In this document: positions 22,873-34,335 of the stretch, piece after piece
How the letters are laid out: each line of letters starts with the position of its first letter
Position numbering within the stretch: position 1 is the first letter of the stretch
From: Embiotoca jacksoni
Lineage: Eukaryota > Chordata > Actinopteri > Embiotocidae
Length of the DNA stretch: 64,000 bases
NCBI GenBank assembly: GCA_022577435.1
Contig: JAKOON010000051.1
Coordinates: 1,573,501-1,637,500, forward strand
Direction: 5' to 3'
Translations under genes and position numbers: made by a program
Notes under the pieces: generated by a model
Database searches by the model: none
What the model was told of the DNA's origin: nothing
Seen by the model: only the letters and a program-made list of their open reading frames with translations

Positions 22873-23942
22873 AACTTGAGTCTCCGAAAATTACAGTTCA
22901 TACGAGCAAATAGAGGAAGTCACCATTGGCCGACCAAATGCCAAGACTTCCTGTATCCTTTCACATTAAAAGCCCTCATTTCATTAAAACCCTCTGGTGT
23001 TTCATACGTGCTCCAGCCATATGTTAGGTATTGACCAAGTCTTGTTGTCAAATGCCCTCATCAGGTCAGAAATTTGATTTGTTACATACTTTGGTTTTAG
23101 TGAGAGCAAATGTTTGTGTGCAAACTATAAGTTGGAGTCCAGTTTAGACATCGCTCGCTCAAAAGGCTGCTGCTCGATAATAGCACCTTGGCTTCATTAT
23201 TACCTTTTAAACAAACAGCGTAGCAATCATGCACAAAACATGTATTCAATGAACCTGTTCTCAGGATGCATGCAGCTAAAGACGAATCAATAATGAAAAT
23301 ACAAAGACTTACTTGGGGTGGTGTTGATGGGAGGATTGGGTGATGTGATTGGGTGACGTGCCAGGGTGATTCTGCAGTCAATATACTTATGTTGTTGTTA
23401 GCTTTTTTGGGGGCAATATTTCAAAAATAATAGCATCAAAATAGTATTAGGAAAAATTGTAGAAAGTTAAAAATGTAGAATTGTTTTTTTTTCCCCCTCA
23501 TTAGGGGTTCCCTTATGGGTGGACGGCCTTCTGAGCATTTGCCTAAACCATCAATGTCACAGATATACCTGCACATAAATATAACAGTAACTATTATTCT
23601 GTTTTCAGAAGAGATATTAATTACATAGGTTTCATTACATCTGCTGTTTGAGCAACCTCTAATTCATTTCTATGTTCTTTTCATTTGAATGCCACCTGTA
23701 AGTTTATAAAGTGACGAGTCGGATAATATTTAACTTATGTGTTCTTATGGTTTACCAGCATAGTGTTCTGTGTTATGATGATTCATTTGAATAAAAAACT
23801 GCTTTTTGTGCTACTATCTGCACCCCTTCACTACTCATGTAGCCACTATGCACACAGTCTGGAATACACCCTGCTGCAACTGTGTCGCCATGTTGCCTCA
23901 GATTCCATTTTCCACCTCATCTGTCCCAGAAGCTCAGATGGT
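22873..23942. other. unassigned non-coding DNA
   Basis: No recognisable element or gene. Confidence 0.35.
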
Positions 23943-23957
23943 GCCCCCCCCCCCCCA

Positions 23958-23991
<34 letters not shown>

Positions 23992-23992
23992 C
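23943..23992. repeat. poly(C), (CT)n, (CA)n compound simple repeat
   Basis: Thirteen Cs are followed by about six CT and then ten CA units. Confidence 0.95.
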
Positions 23993-26359
23993 CTTTCCCA
24001 ATTTCATAAATGGATGTTGTAGTGCGCCCTGTCTGTGGGGTGGTGGTCTGAAATTATAGCCCCCTCTCACCCCCTACTGTCGCTGTGACTGAGACCTGCT
24101 GCCACCACACTGAGCCACTCAACTGAATAGCTGCTAGAGTGCACACGGAAACTCCGGGGTTATCCACATGGAAAAGTGACCCTCAATGCAACAACAGGAA
24201 CAGTGCAGGGAATCAGGTCTGGGTGATTATTGTGTGTGTGTATGTGTGTGTACACATATCGTTTGCCTGAGATTGGTTACAAGTGCAGCTGCGTGGAGAA
24301 CAGACATATGAGATGAAAATGTTAAGCTTAATCTGAGCTCTTTGTTTAGTTCTCCATCGGCAGTAAGAGCTAAATCGTGATTCTTTCAGTTGTGGTTCAA
24401 ATTTGCTTGAATGTTCTTTCAGGGTGCATCAAAATGTTCCATGATTGCTCCCAATGTGCATGAACGGTGCGATGTGTCATGCGCATTCTATATATAAAAT
24501 ACAACAACAACAAAAAAAGCAATTCCTAAAAGAAAGCAAAGAAATATGCAATAAATATTATAAATAATGTTAATCAAGAAATAAAGGAGCTGAAGAACGG
24601 TGGACTCTCCAACCAGCACATCTAAGGTACTTTGTAATGACCAGACAACACGCAGGGAACAGTCAGGATTTACTTCTAAACTACATGGGCAATTAAAAGA
24701 ATGAAAATAAGTGAATAAAAAGTTCTGCTATGTTTGATCAACATTGATATATTTATGCACTTTGGGTATCACAAAGACATAGAAATATGTTATACCGTAA
24801 TTACCTATGAGGTACCGCATGATGTCATTGTGGTCAGCTGGTTGGCTCTGTTTAACTAAAGGTACCCTGTACTTCCAAAATAACTGCAGTATAATTTATT
24901 TCTCCTTTCATTTAAAACTCCCAATTGTTACTCCCTTGGTCTGCTGTACCTTCATTTAAGTACCAGTAGGAATCAGTCAGTTCATACAACAAAAAACACC
25001 AGAATACCAGAGGACTCACTTGGTAAATGTCCAGAAAACTACACTGCAAAACACAGGCTGTTTTAAAAAGTATTCAACAGACAGACAAAACTGCTCACAG
25101 TTCACAGTTTAAAAAAATAATTTCTGCTTTAAACACAAATGTACCACACTTACTGTTGTTGTGTGCATGTTTGGTTTTCCTACTATGAGAGATTATTATT
25201 TATTGTAGTTCACTCACTTTCAGTTTTCCCCCAAATAAAGCGGTCTAGATAACCTGGATGAAGAGTTGTTTTGTTCTGTTCAGCACTTTCTCTTGCCTTG
25301 TCCAACCTTTTTTTTTTAGTGATGATGCTGCAAGTTGTAATAAAATACAGTTTTCTTTGAAGTCAGTCGAGGAAACAGATTGTAAAGAGGAAGTAGCCAC
25401 ATGTCTGTGTCGAGCTCATTTTAAAATATTTTTTGTCTGGTTTGTAATGAATTTTGTTGTTCATGAAACCACCGATTATACTACCACCATGTCTGTGTCA
25501 CTTTCTTTGTTTCTCCAAATGGGATGAATTAGTTTGTTGCCTTGGTTTTATTTGTTAACCTCACAGTCTAAAAGGTTGGCCGAACGTCTCTCCAGTGTGT
25601 TGTTCCTTTTATTATGAGCCTTTTAGCCACAGCCGTCGATAGCCACGGGGGAGTTGCTGCTTTGTGTCACGCTTTCGGCATGTACTCGCAATAACTTTGA
25701 CTCAATTACGCTGCCAATCACTCACTGCATGTTACACAACACAAACTCCCAGACAGAGTAAAGGCCCTCAAAGTGCTTTCTCTGTTCATGTTAATGACCT
25801 CAGTGAACTAAAAATGTGAAGATCAGCTTCCATTTATACAACAGAGCACTTGTCATTTATTGTACAGTGGCAGTTATGTGCCCTCTGTGACAAGTCTGGT
25901 TTCAAAATGAATCTCTACCACCAGAAAAATACATGATCTGCAATTACAAACTCGCAGATGGGAAAAAATAATGACGATCTAACATTTTGCTTCCCTCCAA
26001 GCTTTTCCAATCAGGAGCCGTCAGAACAGCATCACTATGTGTTGGCACAGATTCTCTAAACCACTGACAGGATGATCAGGATTGTTTTAATCAATTACTC
26101 ACTCATTTCTTTCATTTTTGTACCAAGTGAAAGTTTTGTATGGGCAATGTCTATCTGTCTCCAGAACTTTGGTCAGCAGTCGTGTCTGATAAGGTCCTGG
26201 TCAGACATCTACAACATTAGCTTTGGATATTTCTCCACTCCAAAGGATGGTTCCTCATGTGACCATTTGGCCTTTTGTTTCCTACCAACCTCAGGTCATT
26301 GTGGTTCCCTCAGTACTGAAAGAAGTTTTTACATGTTTTTATTAACCAAAAAAAAGACA
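23993..26359. other. unassigned non-coding DNA
   Basis: No recognisable gene or element. A short interrupted (GT)n lies at 24230-24252. Frames at 25258-25527 and 26072 onward show no domain. Confidence 0.35.
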
Positions 26360-26461
26360 CCCACTCCCACATCTCCCCCTCCCACAGCCAGCACTCAAAC
26401 CACGCCCACTCCCACATCTCCCCCTCCCACAGCCAGGGCACAAACCACGCCCACTGCCACA
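26360..26461 (+). repeat. 45-bp tandem repeat, 2.3 copies
   Basis: Copies start at 26360 and 26405 with a partial third at 26450. The unit opens CCCACTCCCACATCTCCCCC and is 45 bases long, a multiple of three. It lies in a 143-codon plus-strand frame (26072-26503) where it encodes a Pro/Thr-rich 15-residue repeat (PTSPPPTA core). The frame as a whole shows no recognisable domain, so I call this a minisatellite rather than a gene. Confidence 0.9.
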
Positions 26462-27184
26462 CTTACCCTGGTACAGAAGAAACACCAAACATCTCATTTC
26501 TAGATTGCTATGAAATGTGCTGAACCCTGAAGCATGAACTCTTCCTGTCTAAACATTCAGTAAGTTTATCTTCAGTGCCACTTTTAGAGTTTGTACGGTT
26601 ATCTTATGACTTTCCAGATCTTGTTATTAAAGAGTCCATGGTGAATTCACAGTGGTCCAAATCCATGGACTGACTTCACTGGACCGAGGAGCCAATGATT
26701 CCTGAACACGGCATTAATCGTTTGTCTTTTGCTTGTTCCTGTTGCTCTGTAGAACGTCTTCGTGTCCATGATTGTCTTTGGCCAGTCTTCCCTCTGATCT
26801 TTCTGATAAGCCGATCACCTTCCCTCCAGTGAGTGGTACTCCTGTACATCTGAACCTGGGTTTTCCCGCTTCAGGACTTGACATCTTTCAGGATGGTGGT
26901 GTTAAATGGCTCAAGGCTTCTGTCTGATAATGAAGACGGGTTATGTTCCTGTTTCTGACAGCTCATGGAGCTGTGCTGAAGGATTGTACTTTTATCAGCT
27001 TGCAGCGAGCAGCTCGGACCGGGGCAGAGGACATCCTGCTTCATATGTTGGTCTGTTAACACTGGGTCTTCCTAATCACTTAAATTACAAGGATGCATTA
27101 ACCTCTTTTATAGCATTTTGAATATTCCGTTCACCTGGTTCAAACCACCGAAGGAGACTGTATCCTCATGCTATTGAGACTACT
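26462..27184. other. unassigned non-coding DNA
   Basis: No recognisable element or gene. Confidence 0.35.
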
Positions 27185-27745
27185 AATACAGAAGTATTAG
27201 TAATCAGTAGAGAGGCTGAAGCTTGTACAAAATTCAGCAGCCAGGATCTTAACAAGAAAGAGATCACATTCCTCCAGTTTTAGCATCACTACACTGGCTG
27301 CCTGTGTCTCTGAGGACTGATTTTAAAGAAACCTACATTTGTGATTGTCTGGCAGAGTCTGGTCCAAACCGTTCTCTTTGATCGAGTCCTGCTGGCTGGC
27401 TAAATGTTCTGAAAAATAATTATAAAAAGTTTTGTTTTTTATGCACCTAAAGTTTGGACACATTAGATCATCTACTTCTGTTGACAGTTTTAAGAAACAG
27501 CTCAATAATTCTATGAACTTGCCTTTAAATAATGTTTAGCTTTTTACAATCACTGTTTTATTGAATACTTTTTTTAAATTTATAAAATTGTATGTTTTTA
27601 TCCCAAACTTCTTTTATTGCTAACTTGTCTTGTTAACTGCGTTATCCTATTTTATGTTTTTGCTTTTGCTTTTTCCTGTAAAGTATTTTGAGCTCAATTG
27701 TGTGTATGAAGGGGAAATATATTACAATGATTATCATTACTTATT
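27185..27745 (+). mobile_element. LINE 3' fragment (L2/CR1-like ORF2 C-terminus plus 3' UTR)
   Basis: The start reads RLKLVQNSAARILTRKRSHS, the conserved block LxLVQNxAARxLT of L2/CR1-type ORF2 (also LIQNAAARVLTG in the 8.07-kb copy). After 160 bases it passes into an AT-rich 3' UTR with GTAAAGTATTTTGAGCTCAA and a final segment near ATTACAATGATTATCATTAC. The same 3' end type (TAAAGCACTTTGAGCTGCAA) is at 34262-34335, so both come from one LINE lineage. Confidence 0.6.
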
Positions 27746-28816
27746 GTCAGTTAGAATTATCATCAATATGATAAACACTCATCAATGTGAGTCCCTGTTT
27801 TGCCATACGTTTTATTAATAATAAAGTATTTTAATCTTACCAGAGTTCTTTCAACAGAAGGCATCTTCTGGACCTTGTTTTTTACTCTTGGTTCAAAAAT
27901 GTCTCTTCTTTTCAAGGTTTAATTGATGATCATAAGTCTTTCTGATTTATTTTGTCTTTAATCTAAATTTCTTACCTTCCCACCATTAAATCATCTTCCT
28001 TAACAACATTTCAGCTGCAAACATTTTTGTTGCTTTTTAGTTTAACTTATTGTTTCATCTCACAAAGATGTGAAATGTATTCTCTTTCTGTTCAAGATAA
28101 AGTGTACTTGATGTAAGCAAGATCATATTTTTTCTTTGTGTAACATTTGCTAACTCCTTTTAAATGTCCCCATCCCCTGATATGCAGAATAATGGGCAAG
28201 TGGAAGTACCATGTAGTTAATTCAGAGTTTTATAGTAGTGCACACTCTGGATACCAGTGCTCCGGTAAAATAAAGAGTTTATGAGAGTCATGTTTTCCAT
28301 TTCTACTAATTGCTAAAAATCTAAAACAGTGTTTTGACCTCTGAATGAGACGCAGTTCAAGCTGAGCTGAAAGGAATAAATGGAAGTACGTGAAGTTTGG
28401 AGGAAGTGAATATGCAAAGGACAATTAAACTCTCTCAATATGTCTGCAATCTGCTGTGAATTAACAGTTAGCCCTGGGTGATCATTACCCAAGCATCCCC
28501 TCTGCGGGAGGGTGGCACACACTTACTGAATATTCTCAGTAAAAGTGTTGAAATTTAAGTTTATGCACTAACTCTCACTTTTCCGTTTCGGTCGAACCAT
28601 GAAACTCTAATTATTTGTTACATTTCATTGCCCTCGTCCAGACACACAAACACGTGTAGCATTTTACTCGTTTCAGTCTCAAAGACGACCGAATTAAACT
28701 CTCTGTTTTCAAATGTGGCGCAATTATTAAACTTGAAAGTAAAGACACAAAGTGGTATAAAATACATTCTGGAGGAGACTGGCTGACTCTGCAGTGGAGT
28801 AATGGTCCTTCAGGAT

Positions 28817-28818
<2 letters not shown>
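27746..28818. other. unassigned non-coding DNA
   Basis: No recognisable element or gene. Confidence 0.35.

Positions 28819-28879
<61 letters not shown>
28819..28879. repeat. (GT)n microsatellite
   Basis: About 30 uninterrupted GT units. Confidence 0.98.
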
Positions 28880-28880
<1 letters not shown>

Positions 28881-30612
28881 CTGCTCACACCAGTACCAAA
28901 GCTCACTGCACTTGTGTTCTTCAATATTTTGGTCACTTCATGTGGAACGGTCACACACTGAAACGGTCACACACTGAAACATCTCTAAGATCATGTGGAC
29001 CACTGTAGTTATGTTTTGTTTGTCATCTAAAACAGCGAGTAGTCCAACAGACTTCCTTTTACCTTCCCTCCTTCTCAATGAACCACCGCAGATATGCTGG
29101 TTAAAGTAGGTTGTTATCTGATTGAATGTTTGATGGTAGCATTTAAAGACAGTGTTTAGTAAATTCAGACATTAGTTCCATTATAGATTATAAATGTTAC
29201 AAAATAATAGATAAATACATGGGAAGAGATGAGGAACATCGTGGTACTGAATTGTGGACCATTAAACTGTTTCTTATAATTTTTCATTTCAGGATTTTTT
29301 TTGGGCAGGTCTAAAATCATGAAATAAACTTGTAGCTACTCCACAGGTGACCTTATATGTGCATCAACATTGGCAAAGAACTAAATGTAGATTGTGATTT
29401 TACTTTTGTTAGTAATGGTAAAAATGGATGGAGACACCTCATCTTCCCGGTGGAGTTAAAAATGTCCAATAGCACCTGTTGCCCAACAAATGAGAGCGAT
29501 TTATTTGTCTCTGTTTGATTCAGCGTATAATATCAGAATTACCAAACCTTAATTCCCAAGTGACCAGCCTGAATAATATTAGTAAACAATTCTGGATTTA
29601 ACAACAGTCAGGGATTAACATTACATGATATGTATTTGGAGTAAACCCATACAAATCCCTCTCATCAGGCTTTACTTGGCCGCATTGCATTTCAAACTTA
29701 GATTTCCCCTGTTGGGTCCATAGTACACACCACATACCCTACTAGTCAGATAATTCTCAATTGTCTAAGTTTTCATCTCCATACTCATACACAGTATGCA
29801 TGATTTCCTGCTTCAGCAATGCTGGCACCACCTGAGTGTTAAGTTATGGAGCTACATATGCCAAACTGACCAAACAAGCAGTGAACACAAACGTTATAAT
29901 GACCTCTCGTTTGGATGCAGGTTCTCATCAGGTGTGACCATATGAAATGTTCAATCTTTATTATGTTATTTACTCTCTACTGTGTTTTAGAAGATGTGTA
30001 TGAGCTCATGGACCTCCTCTTTCACAAAGTCACCCATGACTCTGCACCTTCAGTGGCTGAGCTGAAAGCAGCGTCTGTTTCTGGATTCGTGTGTTCACAG
30101 TATGAGTGACCTGAGAAGGTGGATACCGTTGCTCACCATGTGTCTCCGTTCAGCTGAGGGAACAGATGCCTTTCCAAACCCGCTGCTCTCTGCCAACAGA
30201 TCACCATGTCCATCATATCATTGTGACCCCTTAGTTATTTGTGATATATATACATTTTTTTCCATGCTATTGCTTTGGTAAGTGAGCCGTGCAATTCACT
30301 TTCACCAAAACAAACGCTGAAACATAATTTTCTGTTGCAATAAAAGCCAAGTGGTGTTTTACAGTTGTCATGACAACAGCCTAATCTCTTTTTCTTGTTC
30401 CAGTCTTGTTTTCTTTTTTCATCAGATATGAAGCAGCTTTTTTCCGAGTTTGCAGTTGTCAGTGTCGACTTCCAGCATATGTGTGTTATTGTGACTGCCT
30501 ATCGCTGCACGACAGCTTCACCATCATCCATTTCATTACTCTCATTACTATAAAACTAGTCGACAGCTGTCCATGACTTCTATGAAATTTATTAGACAAC
30601 TATTGAATTGAT
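28880..30612. other. unassigned non-coding DNA
   Basis: No recognisable element. A 17-bp unit CGGTCACACACTGAAA occurs twice in tandem at about 28948-28980. A plus-strand frame ending at 30109 follows a splice-acceptor-like TACTGTGTTTTAG but shows no known domain. Confidence 0.35.
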
Positions 30613-30985
30613 TCATCCATCCATCCATTTTCTTCTGCTTATCCTGAATCGGGTCGCGGTGGCAGCAAGTTGAGCCAGTTAACCAGACTTCCCTCTCCTG
30701 AGCAGCATTTTCCAGGTCATGCTTTGGGATCCCAAAGTGTTCCCAGGCCACACATCTTATCTATCCCCCCAGCATGTTCGGGTCTACCCACGGGATCTCC
30801 TATCAGAAAACCTCCGGTGGAAGGTGCCCGAGAAGCCACCTCACCGGACTCCTTTAGAAGGAAAGTAGTAACGGCTCTGGATGTCGACGCTCCTTACCCT
30901 ATCTCCAAGACCATCCTGCAGAGGAAACTCACATCGGCCGCTTGTAACCACGATCTTATTATTTCCTTCACTACCTTAGAGCTCA
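30613..30985 (-). mobile_element. RTE-clade (Rex3-like) LINE 3' fragment
   Basis: The left edge has CATCCATCCATCCATTTTCT followed by TCTGCTTATCC, which is the 3' end, in reverse, of a very common fish RTE element. The body aligns with 52117-52500 block by block (GAGCAGCATTTTCCAGGTCA and GTTCCCAGGCCACACATC against the corresponding stretches). Read on the minus strand it is the C-terminal region of RTE ORF2 but with many stops. The right edge is cut by an L2 3' end near 30986. Confidence 0.75.
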
Positions 30986-31390
30986 TTGAATTACATTTAT
31001 ATAGCAGTAAATCAAAACAAACGTCATGTCAGGGCACTTAACATTGTAAAGTTCTTACAACAGAGCCTTACAACATTATAGAGAGAAACCCAACAATTCT
31101 ATAATTCCCACATGAGCACTAACTGGATGGAAAAACTCCCTTTTAAGAGGAAGAAAACCTCCGACAGAAGCAGGCTCAGAGGTGTGTGGCCATCTGATAA
31201 GAGCAAAGAACAGCAGACAGCCAGTAAGCACTGGGCAGGTTGGTGGGACCAGTAACCACAGATCAGAGGTCAGAGATACAGTACCTGCAGACAAAGCACA
31301 CACCTGTTGGGGAGAAGGACGTAGCTGCAACTGAGCTGCATGTAGGCAAACAAAAATAGGGCCCTTTAAGTTCAGAAAAAGCACTTAACA
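30986..31390 (-). mobile_element. L2-type LINE 3' UTR fragment
   Basis: On the minus strand it carries TCTGTCGGAGGTTTTCTTCC, a CTTAAAAGGGAGTTTTTCC block, CATGTGGGAATTATAGAATT and GTTAAGTGCCCTGACATGAC, matching the 3' UTR at 8930-9110 of the large L2 copy. The 3' terminus is at the left edge, with TGATTTACTGCTATATAAAT and an ATTCAATG tail. It joins RTE sequence at 30985, so it inserted into or beside that element. No coding part is left. Confidence 0.75.
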
Positions 31391-31984
31391 TTTTTGCTGA
31401 TGTTAATGTTCAACAGGCACTTCGCTGCTCCCAGCCTCCATTCAACACTGGTCGGGTACGATTCGACATTTGATGCTCTGGTGTGTCATCATCTGACTCA
31501 TGTTCTCTTTGGAGGCCTGTTGGAGCCAGACTAACGTTATATTAATATTATAACATTAGTTAGACTCGCTGCCAACAGAGAAGAGCAGGCAGGCCAGAAC
31601 AGAACAGAACAGGAACCGATGAGTGTGACATAGTGCCCCCTGGGTAATGCAGTTTATTTAGGGACATTATGAATCACAGACAAACTGATAAAAAGACGAC
31701 AGAAAAGGGTACCGGCATCTTGTGATAAGTGTCAGTGAGTACCGTCCAACTTCAAGCATTTTTCTAAAAGAAGAAAAATTATTATTTTCACCTTTTATCG
31801 GGGGCAAGTGAAAATAGGATTCTATCGTTCGTTCAAGGGTTCATTGCAGTAAAGTGTATAAAAACACAGATGTCGTGTTCTGATGGAGTGGCAGAGTTAG
31901 TATGCCAGGTGGAATGCAAAGATGAGTGGTGTGTAATTGATTGTCGTGACCCGATCTGGACCAAAATGTCAGGACCAATGTTTT
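31391..31984. other. unassigned non-coding DNA
   Basis: No recognisable element or gene. Confidence 0.35.
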
Positions 31985-32065
31985 CTGTCCCAGTTCAACT
32001 CTGCAAGAGCTGAAATCTGCAGCTTTCAAACCTGAGACAGCTGGAGCAGTTTGTTCTGGAAGAGT
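31985..32065 (+). pseudogene. Tc1-like transposase C-terminal fragment
   Basis: The frame NLRQLEQFVLEEWSKLHLQ then stop matches the C-terminal helix region of Tc1 transposases and, nearly base for base, the minus-strand reading at 51951-52050 (NLRQLKQFVLEEWTELP). No catalytic residue is in this piece. Confidence 0.6.
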
Positions 32066-32178
32066 GGAGCAAACTTCATTTGCAGTGATTGCCTCTGAAC
32101 CTAATATTTTGTCACACAACCTTCAGAGTCCCTTTGATTTTTTAATTTTCATTATCAATTGTTTTATTATTGTAAATA

Positions 32179-33478
32179 CAACCCTGTTTCCAAAACCAGT
32201 GTATAATGTAAATAAAAACAAAATGCAATGATTTGCAAATCACATAAACCCATAATTAATTGCAAATAGACCAAAGACAACATATCAATTGTTGGAACTG
32301 AGAAATATTATTGTTTGATGAAAAATCTGTGATTATTTAGAATTTGACAGCAGCAACACATCTCAAAAAAATTAGGAGAGGGACATTTTTACCACTGTTT
32401 TGCATCACCTCCTGTTCCAACAACACTCTGTAAAGCTTTGGGAACTGAGGAGACCAGTTTCTGGAGTTTTGAAAATGAAATGTGGTCCAATTCTTGCCTG
32501 ATAGAGAATTTCAGCTGCTCAACAGTTCAGGGTCTCCTTTGTTGTATTTTTCATGTCCTGATGCTCCAGATGTTTTCAATGATTGACAGGTCTGGACTGC
32601 AGGAGGCCAGTTTATCAGCGGACTCTTCTACTACGGAGCCATGCTGTTGGAATACGTGCAGAATGTGGTTGGACGTTGTTCTGCTGAAATAAACAAGACC
32701 TTCCCTGAAAGAGACGTTGTCTGGATGGCAGCATATGTTGCTCCAAAACCTGAATATATCATTCAGCATTAATGCTTCCTTCCAGATGTTCAAGCTACCC
32801 ATGCCATGTGCACTAATGCATCCTGTACCATCACAGATGCTGGCTTTTTAACTCAGTGCTGATAACAAGCTGGATGGTCCCTCTCCTCTTTAACCTGGAG
32901 GATGCAGCATCCATGATTTCCAAAAATAATCTAAAATTTTGATTCATCAGGCCACAGGACAGTTTTCCACTTATTCGGATTCTCTGAATCTTGAAATGAT
33001 TTTAAGCATCGAAAGTGATGAAATCCCAAAATTCTTTATCATTTTACATTACAATCCACTAATTCTTTGTGGTTTTATGTTGAGGAACATTATTCTTAGA
33101 TTGTTGCACTATTTTCCCCACTGTCTTTCACAAAGTGGTGAACCTCTCCCCATCTTCATTGCTGAGAGACTCTGCCGCTTTGAAATGATATTTTTATACC
33201 CAATAATATTACTGATCTGTTGCCAGGTAGCCTGATTAGTTGTGAAATGTTCCACCAGGTGATTTTTCTTATTTATTTAACAGTCTTTTGTTGACCTTGT
33301 CCCAACTTTTTTTAAATGTGTTGCTTGCATAAATTCTAAATAAGCATGTGTTTCATAAAATACTATTTTTTTTTTAGTTTCAACATTTGATATGTTGTCT
33401 ATGTTCTATTTTCAATTTAATATGGGTTTATGTATAAGTTTGAAAAATTGTGGGTTTTTCTTTTTTGACGTGGAAGGG
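32179..33478 (-). mobile_element. Tc1-like DNA transposon, family C copy 1, internally deleted
   Basis: Long terminal inverted repeats: the left end CAACCCTGTTTCC..., with AATGCAATGATTTGCAAATC and AGACAACATATCAATTGTTG, is mirrored at the right by CAACATTTGATATGTTGTCT and AATATGGGTTTATG, about 190-200 bp each. TA dinucleotides lie at 32177-32178 and 33479-33480. The transposase, on the minus strand, is unreadable in one frame, but its start (GAAGATGGGGAGAGGTTCAC on the minus strand near 33150) and its C-terminal third near 32430-32700 are recognisable. The middle is missing at about 32962, where the 63-kb copy has extra sequence. Confidence 0.75.
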
Positions 33479-33507
33479 TACCAGCAAATTCATCCAGCTC
33501 TAATTGT

Positions 33508-33895
33508 GTTATGAGGTGGGGTTGTAAACGGACCCAAACGCAGGCACACAGACTCTAACAGGCAGGATATTGTTCAAAAAAGGCATGGCACCACTGGGGG
33601 AATCCCGAGGTCCTCCACAGCAAGCGGCAACAGACTGGGTACTGGAGTGACCGGGCAGCTCTGACTGGTATTCCCATGCGATCTCCCACCCAAGCACTAA
33701 CTAGGCCCAACCTTGCTTAGCTTCAGAGATCAGCCGAGATTGGGAGCACTGACTGATAGCACGGACAAGTAGCAGAATGAGAGCAGGAACAGGTACCGGA
33801 GCGGGCAAGACAAGGGACTGACAGCACACGAGGAGAGGTGATTGGGGACCAAACAGAGGGAGACACACCAGGGTCAGACAGGGATCCTGACAAAT
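33508..33895. repeat. dispersed repeat carrying a 5S rRNA-like segment
   Basis: The flanks (GAGGTGGGGTTGTAAACGGA at the left; GAGCGGGCAAGACAAGGGAC and GGGTCAGACAGGGATCCTGA at the right) recall a dispersed fish repeat with long GA-rich stretches. Its class is unknown to me. The 5S-like part lies in the middle. Confidence 0.4.
33669..33747 (-). pseudogene. 5S rRNA-derived fragment
   Basis: On the minus strand: CCCAATCTCGGCTGATCTCT, GAAGCTAAGCAAGGTTGGGC, CTAGTTAGTGCTTGGGTGGG and AGATCGCATGGGAATACC. These align in order, with few changes, to roughly nucleotides 27-105 of vertebrate 5S rRNA, including the internal promoter (A box, intermediate element, C box). The first 25 bases and the last dozen are not recognisable. 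It is either a retroposed 5S pseudogene or the head of a 5S-derived SINE; no SINE body that I know follows it. Confidence 0.8.
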
Positions 33896-34261
33896 TAAAT
33901 AAACATAAACATATTTTGAACATGAAGTTGGTTGTTTTGTGGTATGTCTATTAAAAAATATATCATTATTTCTGATTTTTTTTTTTTGTTCAATAGAAAG
34001 AAGTTGACTGGCTTAGTCAGTGTTTTTTCAAAGAAATCTTAAAACATGTCTTTATTTTTTGCCTTTAACGACCTACACCTCCACACTTGTGTACTATTGT
34101 GCCTTTAAAATGCATTTTACATGTATTTATTTATAAATGCAGTGTTTACATTTATCTGTTCTTGTGTTTTTTATTTATTTGTATTTCAAATTAAATTTTA
34201 ACATGTTGTGTTCTTTTAGCCTATGTTTTTTAGTGAAGCAGTGATGTAGTTTTCTTGCTGT
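33896..34261. other. AT-rich non-coding DNA
   Basis: The right part (from about 34030) is probably 3' UTR of the LINE whose end follows. Otherwise nothing recognised. Confidence 0.35.
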
Positions 34262-34335
34262 AAAGCACTTTGAGCTGCAATTCTTGTATGAAAGGTGATA
34301 TACAAATAAAGTTCATTAATATTATTATTATATTT
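34262..34335 (+). mobile_element. LINE 3' end with (ATT)n tail
   Basis: TAAAGCACTTTGAGCTGCAA, a CTTGTATGAAAGGTGATATA block, ACAAATAAAGTTCATTAATA and an ATT-repeat tail form a typical CR1/L2-type LINE 3' terminus. The same type of end is at 27680-27745. Confidence 0.6.

Noticed and set aside
29990..30109. Possible last exon: acceptor-like TACTGTGTTTTAG followed by EDVYELMDLLFHKVTHDSAP and a stop
   Set aside because: No domain or protein I recognise, no partner exon with a matching donor, and the frame has no further support.
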